Assembly (NCBI RefSeq): GCF_032401055.1
Contig: NZ_CP135529.1
Coordinates: 1,612,001 to 1,676,000, forward strand
From: Tardiphaga sp. 709
GTDB taxonomy: Bacteria > Pseudomonadota > Alphaproteobacteria > Rhizobiales > Xanthobacteraceae
Reading direction: 5' to 3'
Length of the DNA stretch: 64,000 nt
This document shows, in pieces, positions 35,482-43,523 of the stretch. Each line of letters opens with the position of its first letter. Position 1 is the first letter of the stretch. The notes beneath the pieces were generated by a model. That model saw only the letters and a program-made list of their open reading frames with translations, made no database searches and was not told where the DNA came from. The position numbers and the translations under genes are program-made.

Positions 35482-35669
35482 GAGCGGGGACCAATATGCG
35501 GGCTCGTCGGTGCATGCGAGCCGAATCGAATAGGGCTCACAAAACGACGATCACAAGGCCGGGACAACTGCCGATATCAGGACACGGATATGCAAGAAGG
35601 CAAAAAAGCCTATGCCGGCCGACGCATCAGCGGTCAGCGTGCAGCGCAGCATCGATTTTACCGCATCCC

Positions 35670-36509
35670 CTACAGCATCGGCAGACTGGAAGGCTCCCGG
35701 CCGAGCGGGAATACCTTTCCAATATCGGCCAGTTCGGCCGTACTGAGCGTCAATCCGCTCGCCGCCGCGTTGTCCGCGGCATGAGCGGCCGAAGACGCCT
35801 TCGGAATTGCGAAGACCGTTGGCTGGCGGATCAGGAAAGCCAGCGCCACCTGCCGCGGCGTGGCCAGATGCGCATCGGCGATCTGCTGCAGGATTTTGCC
35901 ACCCGGCGAGCGCGGCGACGGGAAATCATTATGACCGAACGGCGAATAGGCCACGACGGCGACGCCATGGCTCTCGCACCACGGGATCACGCGGTGTTCG
36001 ATGGCGCGCTCCTGCAAATGATAGAGCACCTGATTGCAGGCGATGGCGCCCTTGCCTGCGAGTTTCGACAGCTCGTTGAGATCGTCGACATCGAAATTGC
36101 TGACACCCCAGGAGGCAATCTTGCCGGCGGCCTTCAACTCTCCGAAGGCAGCAACGGTCTCGGTAAGCGGAACCTGACCGCGCCAGTGCAACAGATAGCA
36201 ATCGAGCCGATCAGTCCCCAGCCGCTTCAGCGAGCGCTCGCAGGCGGCAATGGTGCCCTTCCGCGACGCGTTGCTGGGCAGTACCTTGGAGACCAGGAAC
36301 ACCTCGTCGCGACGGCCGGCGATGGCCTCTGCAATCACGAGCTCGGCGTCACCATACATTTCGGCCGTGTCGATATGGCTCATGCCGGCATCGAGGCCGG
36401 CCTGCAGCGCCCTGACCGCCGCAGCGCGGTCACTGTGGTCGATATACCAGGTGCCTTGCCCAATTACCGAGACGTCGCGCGTGGTGTGGCCGAATGGATT
36501 GTGTCGCAT
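35670..36509 (-). CDS. aldo/keto reductase
   Basis: A 279-residue NADPH-dependent (alpha/beta)8 oxidoreductase. Catalytic tetrad residues are visible: Asp in HIDTAEMYGD, Tyr in MYGDAELVI, Lys in LVSKVLPSN and His in CYLLHWRG. C-terminal PRQVALAFLIRQPTVFAIPKASS is the cofactor phosphate-binding region. The ATG at 36509 is chosen; the longer frame to 36545 is less family-like. Substrates are unspecified carbonyls. It lies downstream of fmdB on the same strand with a 69-base gap, and may belong to the fmd transcript's tail. Confidence 0.92.
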   Translation of the reverse strand: MRHNPFGHTTRDVSVIGQGTWYIDHSDRAAAVRALQAGLDAGMSHIDTAEMYGDAELVIAEAIAGRRDEVFLVSKVLPSNASRKGTIAACERSLKRLGTDRLDCYLLHWRGQVPLTETVAAFGELKAAGKIASWGVSNFDVDDLNELSKLAGKGAIACNQVLYHLQERAIEHRVIPWCESHGVAVVAYSPFGHNDFPSPRSPGGKILQQIADAHLATPRQVALAFLIRQPTVFAIPKASSAAHAADNAAASGLTLSTAELADIGKVFPLGREPSSLPML

Positions 36510-36578
36510 GCTCGCGCCTCCGCCTCCCGTGGCAATGAGGCACACGGGAGTGGACTCTAGCGCATCAATTCAGAGGAG

Positions 36579-36920
36579 TCAGTGGCTGATCATCCACGGC
36601 CGCGCTGTCGGGAAGCTCTTGGCGCCCGAGCGGGTCTGCTTCACCAGCCGCGATGGCTTCTTTCCGGAACAGCAGCCGCAACCGGCCCCATGCGACGCCT
36701 TGTACTCCGCCGATGTCTTCGGCGCATTGCGGCTGCGCTCATTGGTGGCGTGGGCCTTGCGCTTGTCGGAGGGCATGCAGAAGAAGGCGGGCGCAGTCAG
36801 GATCACGCGCGGCGCCTGCGTCGCGCAATGCGGACAGTCCTGCGGGTCATCGCATTCGGCCATCGGCCGCATGTCGGTGAAGGGACCGCAATCGTCGCAG
36901 AGATATTCATAGACCGGCAT
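36579..36920 (-). CDS. fmdB: FmdB-family zinc-ribbon protein
   Basis: A 113-residue protein whose first 45 residues form an FmdB zinc ribbon (YEYLCDDCGPF, then CPHCA). The rest is a basic tail with a second cysteine cluster (GCGCC). FmdB is encoded beside formamidase in Methylophilus and was proposed to regulate the fmd operon; its exact role is unsettled. It follows fmdA by 78 bases on the same strand, matching the known gene order. The C-terminal GCGCCSGKK is typical of alphaproteobacterial versions. Confidence 0.87.
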   Translation of the reverse strand: MPVYEYLCDDCGPFTDMRPMAECDDPQDCPHCATQAPRVILTAPAFFCMPSDKRKAHATNERSRNAPKTSAEYKASHGAGCGCCSGKKPSRLVKQTRSGAKSFPTARPWMISH

Positions 36921-36998
36921 GGCACTTCACTCTCGTTCGCACATCAGAAAAAGGGGCTGCGGGGTCGTGACGCCAACCCCGCAGCCGAGTTGACCGCG

Positions 36999-38228
36999 TT
37001 ACTTGTCCGGCGAGAGCGGCATCTCGATGTCGCCCTTGATGTGCTTGATCGGGCCCGCCGACGACGGATTGATGTCGAAGTCGAAGATCTGCGTCGGCAG
37101 CCACAGCGTGGCGCAGGCATTGGGCACGTCGACGACGCCGGAGATATGGCCCTGCACCGGCGCGGTGCCGAGGATCGAATAGGCCTGCGCGCCGGAATAG
37201 CCGAACTTCTTCAGATATTCGATGGCATTCAGACAGGCCTGGCGATAGGCGATATGCACGTCGAGATAATGCTGCTTGCCTTGCTCGTCGACAGAGATGC
37301 CTTCGAAGATCAGGAAGTCGTTGTAGTTCGGCGTCATCGGCGACGGCTTGAACACCGGGTTCTTGATACCGTATTTCGACACGCCGTCCTTGATGACATC
37401 GACCTTGATGTGCAGCCAGCCGGCCATTTCGATGGCGCCGCAGAAGGTGATTTCGCCGTCGCCCTGCGAAAAGTGCAGGTCGCCCATGGAGAGACCGCCG
37501 CCAGGGACATAGACCGGGAAATAGACTTTCGAGCCGCGCGACAGATCCTTGATGTCGCAATTGCCGCCATGCTCGCGCGGCGGCACCGTGCGCGCGCCTT
37601 CGGCCGCAGCCTTCTCCTTCGCCTCACCCTTCAGCCGACCCATATGGGCAGTCGGGCCGAACGGTGGATTGGCTAGGCCGGGCACACGCTCCGGATTGGT
37701 CGCGATCAGCGCGGTCTCACGCTCGTTCCACGTAGCGAGCAGTTTTGGATCGGGCAGACAGCCGATCAGGCCGGGATGGATCAGACCAGCGAAATTCACG
37801 CCCGGGATGTGGCGCGACGAGGTGTACATGCCCTTGAAGTCCCAGATCGACTTCTGCGCTTCCGGGAAGTGATCAGTCAGGAAACCGCCGCCGTTCTGCT
37901 TGGAGAAGAAACCGTTGAAGCCCCAGAGCGAGTCCTTCATCGGGCCGACATCGAGCAGATCGACCACGAGCAGATCGCCGGGCTCGGCGCCCTTGACGCC
38001 GATCGGGCCGGACAGGAAATGCACGATCGACAGATCGATATCGCGCACGTCGTCAGCGCTGTCATTGTTCTTGATGAAGCCGCCGGTCCAGTCATAGGTC
38101 TCGACGATGAAGTCATCGCCGGGATTGACCCATGCGACCATGGGAATGTCCGAATGCCAGCGGTTGTGAATCATGTCGTTGTCGTAGGCCGATTGCGTAA
38201 GGTCGACCTTGATCAGTGTATCTGGCAT
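36999..38228 (-). CDS. fmdA: formamidase/acetamidase
   Basis: A 409-residue cytoplasmic amidase of the FmdA_AmdA family, close to the usual 400-410. It should hydrolyse formamide or acetamide to ammonia and the carboxylate. Family features include the N-terminal GGDDFIVETYDWTGG-like segment (here PGDDFIVETYDWTGG), VHFLSGPIGVKGAEPGD, GNCDIKDLSRG and MGDLHFSQGDGEI. AAGGGGAGC precedes the ATG. The gene lies 49 bases after urtE, and fmdB follows, so the amide transporter, formamidase and accessory form one transcription unit supplying ammonium. Confidence 0.95.
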   Translation of the reverse strand: MPDTLIKVDLTQSAYDNDMIHNRWHSDIPMVAWVNPGDDFIVETYDWTGGFIKNNDSADDVRDIDLSIVHFLSGPIGVKGAEPGDLLVVDLLDVGPMKDSLWGFNGFFSKQNGGGFLTDHFPEAQKSIWDFKGMYTSSRHIPGVNFAGLIHPGLIGCLPDPKLLATWNERETALIATNPERVPGLANPPFGPTAHMGRLKGEAKEKAAAEGARTVPPREHGGNCDIKDLSRGSKVYFPVYVPGGGLSMGDLHFSQGDGEITFCGAIEMAGWLHIKVDVIKDGVSKYGIKNPVFKPSPMTPNYNDFLIFEGISVDEQGKQHYLDVHIAYRQACLNAIEYLKKFGYSGAQAYSILGTAPVQGHISGVVDVPNACATLWLPTQIFDFDINPSSAGPIKHIKGDIEMPLSPDK

Positions 38229-38277
38229 TCAATGCTCCCCTTCGGTTACTGGTCTTGGTGGTTGAACGTAAGGCTGG

Positions 38278-38967
38278 TTAGACGGACAGGTACTTTGCGA
38301 TCTGTGCCGCATCGATACCCTCACGGGCTTCGTCGCGAACAATCTCGCCGTTCTCGATCACCAGCACCCGGTCGGCGACATCGAGCGCGAAGCTCAAGAC
38401 CTGTTCGGAGACGATGATCGACAGGCCCTTGGTGTCGCGGATGTGCTTCAGCGTCCGCGCCATGTCCTTGATGATCGACGGCTGGATGCCTTCGGTCGGC
38501 TCATCGAGCAGCAGCACCTTCGGCTTGGTGGCGAGCGCCCGCGCGATGGCAAGCTGCTGCTGTTGGCCGCCGGAGAGATTGCCGCCGCGGCGGCCTTTCA
38601 TTTCCAGCAGCACCGGAAACAGCTCGTAGAGATCGCCGGGCACTTCCTTCTCGCCGGAGGCGACGAGGCCGGTCTCGATATTCTCCTTCACCGTCATATG
38701 CGAGAAGATCATGCGGCCCTGCGGGACATAAGCGAGGCCCCGCGCGACGCGCTCATAACTCTTGAGCGCGCCGAGCTCCTTGCCTTCCATGGTCACCGAG
38801 CCGGACTTGGTTGGCACGATTCCCATCAGCGATTTCATCAGTGTAGTCTTGCCCATGCCGTTGCGGCCCATGATGGCCACGATTTCGTTGGGCTGCACCG
38901 AGACATTCAGGCCGTGCAGGACTTCGCTCTGGCCGTAAGCGACGTGGAGATCGTTGATCGCGAGCAT
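38278..38967 (-). CDS. urtE: urea/amide ABC transporter ATP-binding protein UrtE
   Basis: A 229-residue ABC ATPase of the branched-chain amino acid/urea group. Walker A is GRNGMGKT, signature LSGGQQQQ, Walker B LLLDEPTEG. The ATG at 38967 is chosen; reading upstream enters a palindromic repeat. It is the last transporter gene, followed by fmdA. Its linkage to fmdA suggests the transported solutes are short amides as well as urea, as in Methylophilus FmdDEF; that is inference. Confidence 0.92.
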   Translation of the reverse strand: MLAINDLHVAYGQSEVLHGLNVSVQPNEIVAIMGRNGMGKTTLMKSLMGIVPTKSGSVTMEGKELGALKSYERVARGLAYVPQGRMIFSHMTVKENIETGLVASGEKEVPGDLYELFPVLLEMKGRRGGNLSGGQQQQLAIARALATKPKVLLLDEPTEGIQPSIIKDMARTLKHIRDTKGLSIIVSEQVLSFALDVADRVLVIENGEIVRDEAREGIDAAQIAKYLSV

Positions 38968-38984
38968 GGCTATTCTCTCTCGGT

Positions 38985-39067
38985 CGTCATTGCGAGCGCA
39001 GCGAAGCAATCCAGACAGCACCGAGCGAAGGCTGGATTGCTTCGTCGCTTCGCTCCTCGCAATGACG
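38985..39067. repeat. inverted repeat, CGTCATTGCGAG / CTCGCAATGACG type
   Basis: Arms CGTCATTGCGAGCG... and its complement end at 38985 and 39067, with inner arms around GAAGCAATCCAG and CTGGATTGCTTC. The element lies between urtD and urtE. A related copy is at 55810-55899. These are mobile-looking palindromes widespread in rhizobia and relatives. In an operon it could attenuate or stabilise RNA. Confidence 0.8.
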
Positions 39068-39097
39068 GCTGCGGGCTGTGGCGTTCCATCATCATCC

Positions 39098-39853
39098 TCA
39101 ATGACCCAGATAGACTTCGATGACCTTGGGATCGTTCTGAACCTTCTCCATGGTGCCTTCGGACAGGATCTGTCCCTGATGCAGCACGGTCACCTTGTGG
39201 GCGATGTCCTCGACGAATTTCATGTCGTGCTCGATCACCAGCACCGAGCGGTTCTTGATGATCGTATTGAGCAGCTCCGCCGTCTTGACGCGCTCGCTCA
39301 CGCTCATGCCGGCGACAGGCTCGTCGAGCATCAGCAGGTCTGGATCCTGAATCAGCAGCATGCCGATCTCGAGCCACTGCTTCTGGCCGTGCGAAAGCAC
39401 ATCGGCATACATGTTGAGACGATCCTTCAGGAAGATCATCTCGGCGACCTCCTCGACGCGCTCGCGCACCGCGGCATCGCGCTTGAACATCAGCGAGCCG
39501 AACACCGAGCGCCCGCGCGGATAGGAGATCTCCAGATTCTCGAACACCGTGAGATCGTCATAAACCGACGGCGTCTGGAATTTGCGGCCGACACCCGCCT
39601 GCACAATCTGGTTTTCCTTCAGCTTGGTCAGTTCCGTGCCACGAAACTGCACGGAGCCTGACGTCGCTTTGGTCTTGCCGCAGATCAGATCGAGGACGGT
39701 GGTCTTGCCGGCGCCGTTGGGCCCGATGATGACGCGGATCTCGTTCTCCTCCACATAGAAGGAGAGATCGTTGACCGCCTTGAAGCCGTCGAAGGAAACA
39801 GTGAGCCCCTCGACCGCGAGCAGAAATTCCTTGGGCTGATGTCCGATGAGCAT
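39098..39853 (-). CDS. urtD: urea/amide ABC transporter ATP-binding protein UrtD
   Basis: A 251-residue ABC ATPase. Walker A is GPNGAGKT, the signature is the variant LSHGQKQW, and Walker B is LLMLDEPVAGM, all usual in UrtD/LivG proteins. AAGGGGAC precedes the ATG. It begins 9 bases after urtC and pairs with UrtE on the two permeases. The His in the signature replaces the usual Gly and is family-typical. Confidence 0.93.
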   Translation of the reverse strand: MLIGHQPKEFLLAVEGLTVSFDGFKAVNDLSFYVEENEIRVIIGPNGAGKTTVLDLICGKTKATSGSVQFRGTELTKLKENQIVQAGVGRKFQTPSVYDDLTVFENLEISYPRGRSVFGSLMFKRDAAVRERVEEVAEMIFLKDRLNMYADVLSHGQKQWLEIGMLLIQDPDLLMLDEPVAGMSVSERVKTAELLNTIIKNRSVLVIEHDMKFVEDIAHKVTVLHQGQILSEGTMEKVQNDPKVIEVYLGH

Positions 39854-39862
39854 GATGTCCCC

Positions 39863-41008
39863 TTACTCGGCCGGTGCGCCGTCAGCGGCGGATTTGATGG
39901 CCCAGGCTTTTCGCGTCTTCGACGTGCGTAGTGCGATCAGGCGATCGACGTGACGCTGCACGTGGTCGCGCCAGATGCCGGACAGGCCATTGGGGAAGAA
40001 CAGCACCACGGCAATGAACAAGCCGCCGAGGCCGAACAGCCAGAGCTCGGGGAAGGATTCCGACAGCATGGTCTTTGCGTAGTTCACCAGCAGCGTGCCG
40101 TAGACCGCACCGAAGATGGACATGCGGCCACCCACGGCCGTGTAGATCACCATCTCGATGGACGGCACGATGCCGACAAAGGACGGCGACATGAAACCGA
40201 TCTGCAGCGTGAACATGGCGCCGCCGATCGCCGCGAACATCGCCGCGGCACAGAAGGCGAAGATCTTGAAATTGGCGACGCTGTAGCCGGAGAAGCGGAC
40301 GCGATCTTCCTGTTCGCGCATCGCCACCAGGATGCGGCCGAGCTTGGTCAGCCGGACGAATTGCGCCGCGATAATGCAGGCAAACAGCACGAACACTTCA
40401 AAGAAGTAGAGGATGACCTTGGCGTGGTCGGTGCGGATGTCCCATCCGTTCAGCGTCCGCAGGTCGGTCATGCCGTTGATGCCGCCGGTATAACCCTGCT
40501 GGCCGATGATCAGGATGGTGGCGATCGCGGCGATGGCCTGGGTGATGATGGCGAAATAGACGCCGCCGACACGACGTTTGAACATCGCGGCACCGATGAT
40601 GAAGGCCAGCAGCGTCGGCACCACGAGGATGGCGATGATGGTCAGCGTCAGCGAGTGAAACGGCTTCCAGAACATCGGCAGCGCCGTGATCTGGTTCCAG
40701 TCCATGAAATCCGGAATGCCGGGCGTCGACTGAATCTTCGTGTTGGCGACGCTGGAGGCTTCCAGCTTCAGGAACATGGCCATGCAGTAGCCGCCGAGGC
40801 CGAAGAACACGCCCTGCCCGAGGCTGAGGATGCCGCCATAACCCCAGCACATCACAAGGCCCAAGGCGACGAAAGCATAGGTCAGATATTTGGCGACGAG
40901 GTTGAGACGAAACACATCGAGAAACAGCGGCAGGATCACCGCGAGCAGCAGCAGCAGCGACAGGAAACCGATCAGCTCCGAGCGGTTGAAGAAGCGTGAA
41001 TTGATCAT
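39863..41008 (-). CDS. urtC: urea/amide ABC transporter permease UrtC
   Basis: A 381-residue inner-membrane permease of the LivM group with about ten hydrophobic segments and the family FGLGGYCMAMFL region. It contains a coupling EAA-like loop near AMREQEDRVRFSGYSVANFK. A 36-base gap separates it from urtB. The C-terminal tail (RDHVQRHVDRLIALRTSKTRKAW) is basic and cytosolic. Confidence 0.93.
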   Translation of the reverse strand: MINSRFFNRSELIGFLSLLLLLAVILPLFLDVFRLNLVAKYLTYAFVALGLVMCWGYGGILSLGQGVFFGLGGYCMAMFLKLEASSVANTKIQSTPGIPDFMDWNQITALPMFWKPFHSLTLTIIAILVVPTLLAFIIGAAMFKRRVGGVYFAIITQAIAAIATILIIGQQGYTGGINGMTDLRTLNGWDIRTDHAKVILYFFEVFVLFACIIAAQFVRLTKLGRILVAMREQEDRVRFSGYSVANFKIFAFCAAAMFAAIGGAMFTLQIGFMSPSFVGIVPSIEMVIYTAVGGRMSIFGAVYGTLLVNYAKTMLSESFPELWLFGLGGLFIAVVLFFPNGLSGIWRDHVQRHVDRLIALRTSKTRKAWAIKSAADGAPAE

Positions 41009-41044
41009 GTGATGATTGCCCTGCTCTGTCTGTACTGCACGCGC

Positions 41045-41971
41045 TTACTTGCGGACCTTGAGGGCGAACAGGCCCTGCGGCCGGATCATCAGGATCGCGA
41101 CGATGGTGAGCAGCGTCAGCACTTTGGCCATCGAGCCGGACATGAAGAACTCCATGGTCGACTGCGCCTGGGAGATGGTGAAGGCCGAGGCGATGGTGCC
41201 GAACAGGCTGGCCGCGCCGCCGAACACCACGACGAGGAACGTGTCGACGATGTAGAGCTGGCCGGAAGTCGGCCCAGTCGATCCGATCATGGTGAAGGCT
41301 GAGCCGGCGATCCCGGCGATGCCGCAGCCGAGGCCGAAGGTGTAGCGGTCGACCTTCTCGGTATTGATGCCGACAGCGCCCGCCATCACACGGTTCTGCA
41401 CCACGGCGCGAACCTGACGACCCCAACGCGACTTGTACATGATGTAGGCCACCACCATGGTGATCCCCAGCGTCAGCACCATCACGAAGATGCCGTTGAT
41501 CGGCACTTCGATCGTGTCGGTGACCTGCTTGGAGCCCATCATCCATTGCGGCAGTTCGACACCGACTTCACGCGCACCGAACACCGAGCGATAGGCCTGC
41601 TGCAGGATCAGGCTGAGGCCCCAGGTCGCCAGCAGCGTATCGAGCGGACGCTTGTAGAGATGCCGTATCAGCCCCCATTCGACCAACATCCCCAGCGCAC
41701 CGGAGGCGATGAAGGCGAGGATCATGGCGACGAAGAAGTAGCCGGAGAACAGTGACGGCAGATGCGACTGGAAGAAGCTCGACGTCAGCCAAGTAACGTA
41801 GGCGCCGAGGATCATGAATTCACCATGCGCCATGTTGATGACGCCCATCTGGCCGAAGATGATGGCGAGGCCGAGTGCCATCAGCACATAGACCGAAAAC
41901 AGGATCAGGCCGGCAAAGCCCTGCATTGCGAAGATGGCGCCAAGGTCACCAATCGAATAGTCGCCGAACAT
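41045..41971 (-). CDS. urtB: urea/amide ABC transporter permease UrtB
   Basis: A 308-residue LivH-type permease with about eight membrane segments (ALGLAIIFGQMGVINMAHGEF is the diagnostic early segment). It lacks the long N-terminal extracytoplasmic extension seen in some UrtB proteins. A GGAGG precedes the ATG. A 131-base spacer separates it from urtA, within the same operon; it may hold a processing site but no clear hairpin was noted. Confidence 0.93.
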   Translation of the reverse strand: MFGDYSIGDLGAIFAMQGFAGLILFSVYVLMALGLAIIFGQMGVINMAHGEFMILGAYVTWLTSSFFQSHLPSLFSGYFFVAMILAFIASGALGMLVEWGLIRHLYKRPLDTLLATWGLSLILQQAYRSVFGAREVGVELPQWMMGSKQVTDTIEVPINGIFVMVLTLGITMVVAYIMYKSRWGRQVRAVVQNRVMAGAVGINTEKVDRYTFGLGCGIAGIAGSAFTMIGSTGPTSGQLYIVDTFLVVVFGGAASLFGTIASAFTISQAQSTMEFFMSGSMAKVLTLLTIVAILMIRPQGLFALKVRK

Positions 41972-42102
41972 CGATCCGTCCTCCGTCAGGGAAGGGTCCC
42001 GCGCCGCGCGTGAACACGCGACGCGGGGTTGTCGTGCGCGGATAGGTCGTCCGCGCCAGGGAGAGGTGGAGCGCGGCGATCACGCCGCGCGGGGAGAATG
42101 GC

Positions 42103-43362
42103 TTACTGGTAGCCCTTCGGGAACGGATCCGGCTCGATCAGTTCGGGCGTCTCGAACACCACCTTGAACTGGCCATCGAGCTGCGCCTGGCCGACGCGGG
42201 CCTTGGACCACAGATGGTGGTTCGGATGGATCTTGACGTAGCCTTCCGGCGCCTTGGTGAACTCGATGCCAGCAGAGGCCGCGGCGATCTTGTCGACATC
42301 GAACGAGCCGGCCTTTTCGACCGTCATTTTCCAGAGCCACGGGCCGAGATAGGCAGCCTGCGTCACGTCGCCGATCACGGTCTTCTCGCCCCACATCTTC
42401 TTGAAGGCGGCGACGAATTCCTTGTTGTTCGGATTATCGAGCGACTGGAAGTACTTCATACAGGCATAGGCGCCCGCGATGTTTTCACCACCGATGCCGT
42501 CGATTTCGTCCTCGGTGACCGAGATGGTCAGCATGGTCTGCTTCGACAGGTCGATGCCGGCCGCCTTGAGCTGCTTGTAGAAGGCGACGTTGGAGCCGCC
42601 GACCACCGCGGCATAGATCACGTCGGGCTTGGTCAGCTTGATCTTGTTGATCACCGAGTTGAACTGGGTGTGGCCGAGCGGGAAGTATTCTTCGCCCGAC
42701 ACCTTGCCGCCGAGCTTGCCCTCGATGTGCTTGCGGGCGATCTTCATCGACGTGCGCGGCCAGATATAGTCCGAGCCGATCAGATAGAAGCTCTTGCCGT
42801 TCTTGGTCTTGGAGACCCAGTCGAGGCCGGCGAGGATCTGCTGGGTCGCTTCCTGACCGGTATAGATCACGTTCTTCGACTGCTCGAGACCTTCATAGAA
42901 GGTCGGGTAGTAGAGCATGCCGTTATATTGTTCCATGACCGGCAGCACCGCCTTGCGGGAGGCCGAGGTCCAGCAGCCCATGATGGCAGCGACCTTGTCA
43001 TTGACCAGCAACTTCTTGGCCTTTTCGGCGAAGGTCGGCCAGTCCGAGGCACCGTCTTCCTGGATGAACTTGATCTTGCGGCCGAGCACGCCGCCCATGG
43101 CGTTGATCTGATCGATGGCGAGCTTTTCAGCCTGAACCGAGCCGGTTTCCGAGATGGCCATGGTACCGGTGACCGAGTGCAGGATACCGACGGTGACTTC
43201 CGTATCGGTGACCGCAAGACCGGTGGTGTTGATGGCCGAGGTGGCCGGCGCCTGCGCAAAAGATGTGCGCGGAAGCAGCGACATTGCCGGCAAAGCCGCC
43301 ATGCCCATCAGCAGTTTACGCCGCAATGGCGAGTGCAAGCCCGGTTTCTTCTCGTCTGACAT
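42103..43362 (-). CDS. urtA: urea/amide ABC transporter substrate-binding protein UrtA
   Basis: A 419-residue periplasmic type I binding protein. The N-terminus SPLRRKLLMGMAALPAMSLLPRTSFAQA is a Tat-like signal peptide. The mature part contains VGILHSVTGTMAISE, TFAEKAKKLLVNDKVAAIMGCWTSASRKAVLPVMEQYNGMLYYPTFYEG, characteristic of UrtA/FmdD. The ATG at 43362 is chosen, the longer frame to 43485 entering the regulatory palindrome. It is first in the operon urtABCDE-fmdAB. Divergent from the permease-kinase gene across a 161-base spacer. Confidence 0.94.
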   Translation of the reverse strand: MSDEKKPGLHSPLRRKLLMGMAALPAMSLLPRTSFAQAPATSAINTTGLAVTDTEVTVGILHSVTGTMAISETGSVQAEKLAIDQINAMGGVLGRKIKFIQEDGASDWPTFAEKAKKLLVNDKVAAIMGCWTSASRKAVLPVMEQYNGMLYYPTFYEGLEQSKNVIYTGQEATQQILAGLDWVSKTKNGKSFYLIGSDYIWPRTSMKIARKHIEGKLGGKVSGEEYFPLGHTQFNSVINKIKLTKPDVIYAAVVGGSNVAFYKQLKAAGIDLSKQTMLTISVTEDEIDGIGGENIAGAYACMKYFQSLDNPNNKEFVAAFKKMWGEKTVIGDVTQAAYLGPWLWKMTVEKAGSFDVDKIAAASAGIEFTKAPEGYVKIHPNHHLWSKARVGQAQLDGQFKVVFETPELIEPDPFPKGYQ

Positions 43363-43417
43363 TTCAACCCCACTGGTTCGAGTACGCCTATTGGTGAGGC
43401 AAGCATTGCTGAACTTG

Positions 43418-43458
43418 TGCGGTGCACGGATACGCGAGATCGCGTATACTGCACCGCA
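43418..43458. promoter_or_regulatory. nested palindrome in urtA / permease-kinase intergenic region
   Basis: Outer arms TGCGGTGCA (43418-43426) and TGCACCGCA (43450-43458) enclose inner arms ATACGCGA (43430-43437) and TCGCGTAT (43440-43447). All 17 arm pairs match. A TATACT lies at 43445-43450, a possible -10 element for the kinase gene. The structure is too long and regular for chance and fits a regulator binding as two dimers. A weaker TTTGC/GCAAA inverted repeat is at 43476-43490. Confidence 0.7.
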
Positions 43459-43523
43459 AAATGCCGACGTAGGTTTTTGCATCACGCAAACATGCGTAGT
43501 CGGGTGGGGTCAGGAGCAAAGTA

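Noticed and set aside
35475-36560. 361-codon plus-strand frame opposite the aldo/keto reductase
   Set aside because: The aldo/keto reductase on the minus strand has its catalytic tetrad; the plus frame is a shadow.
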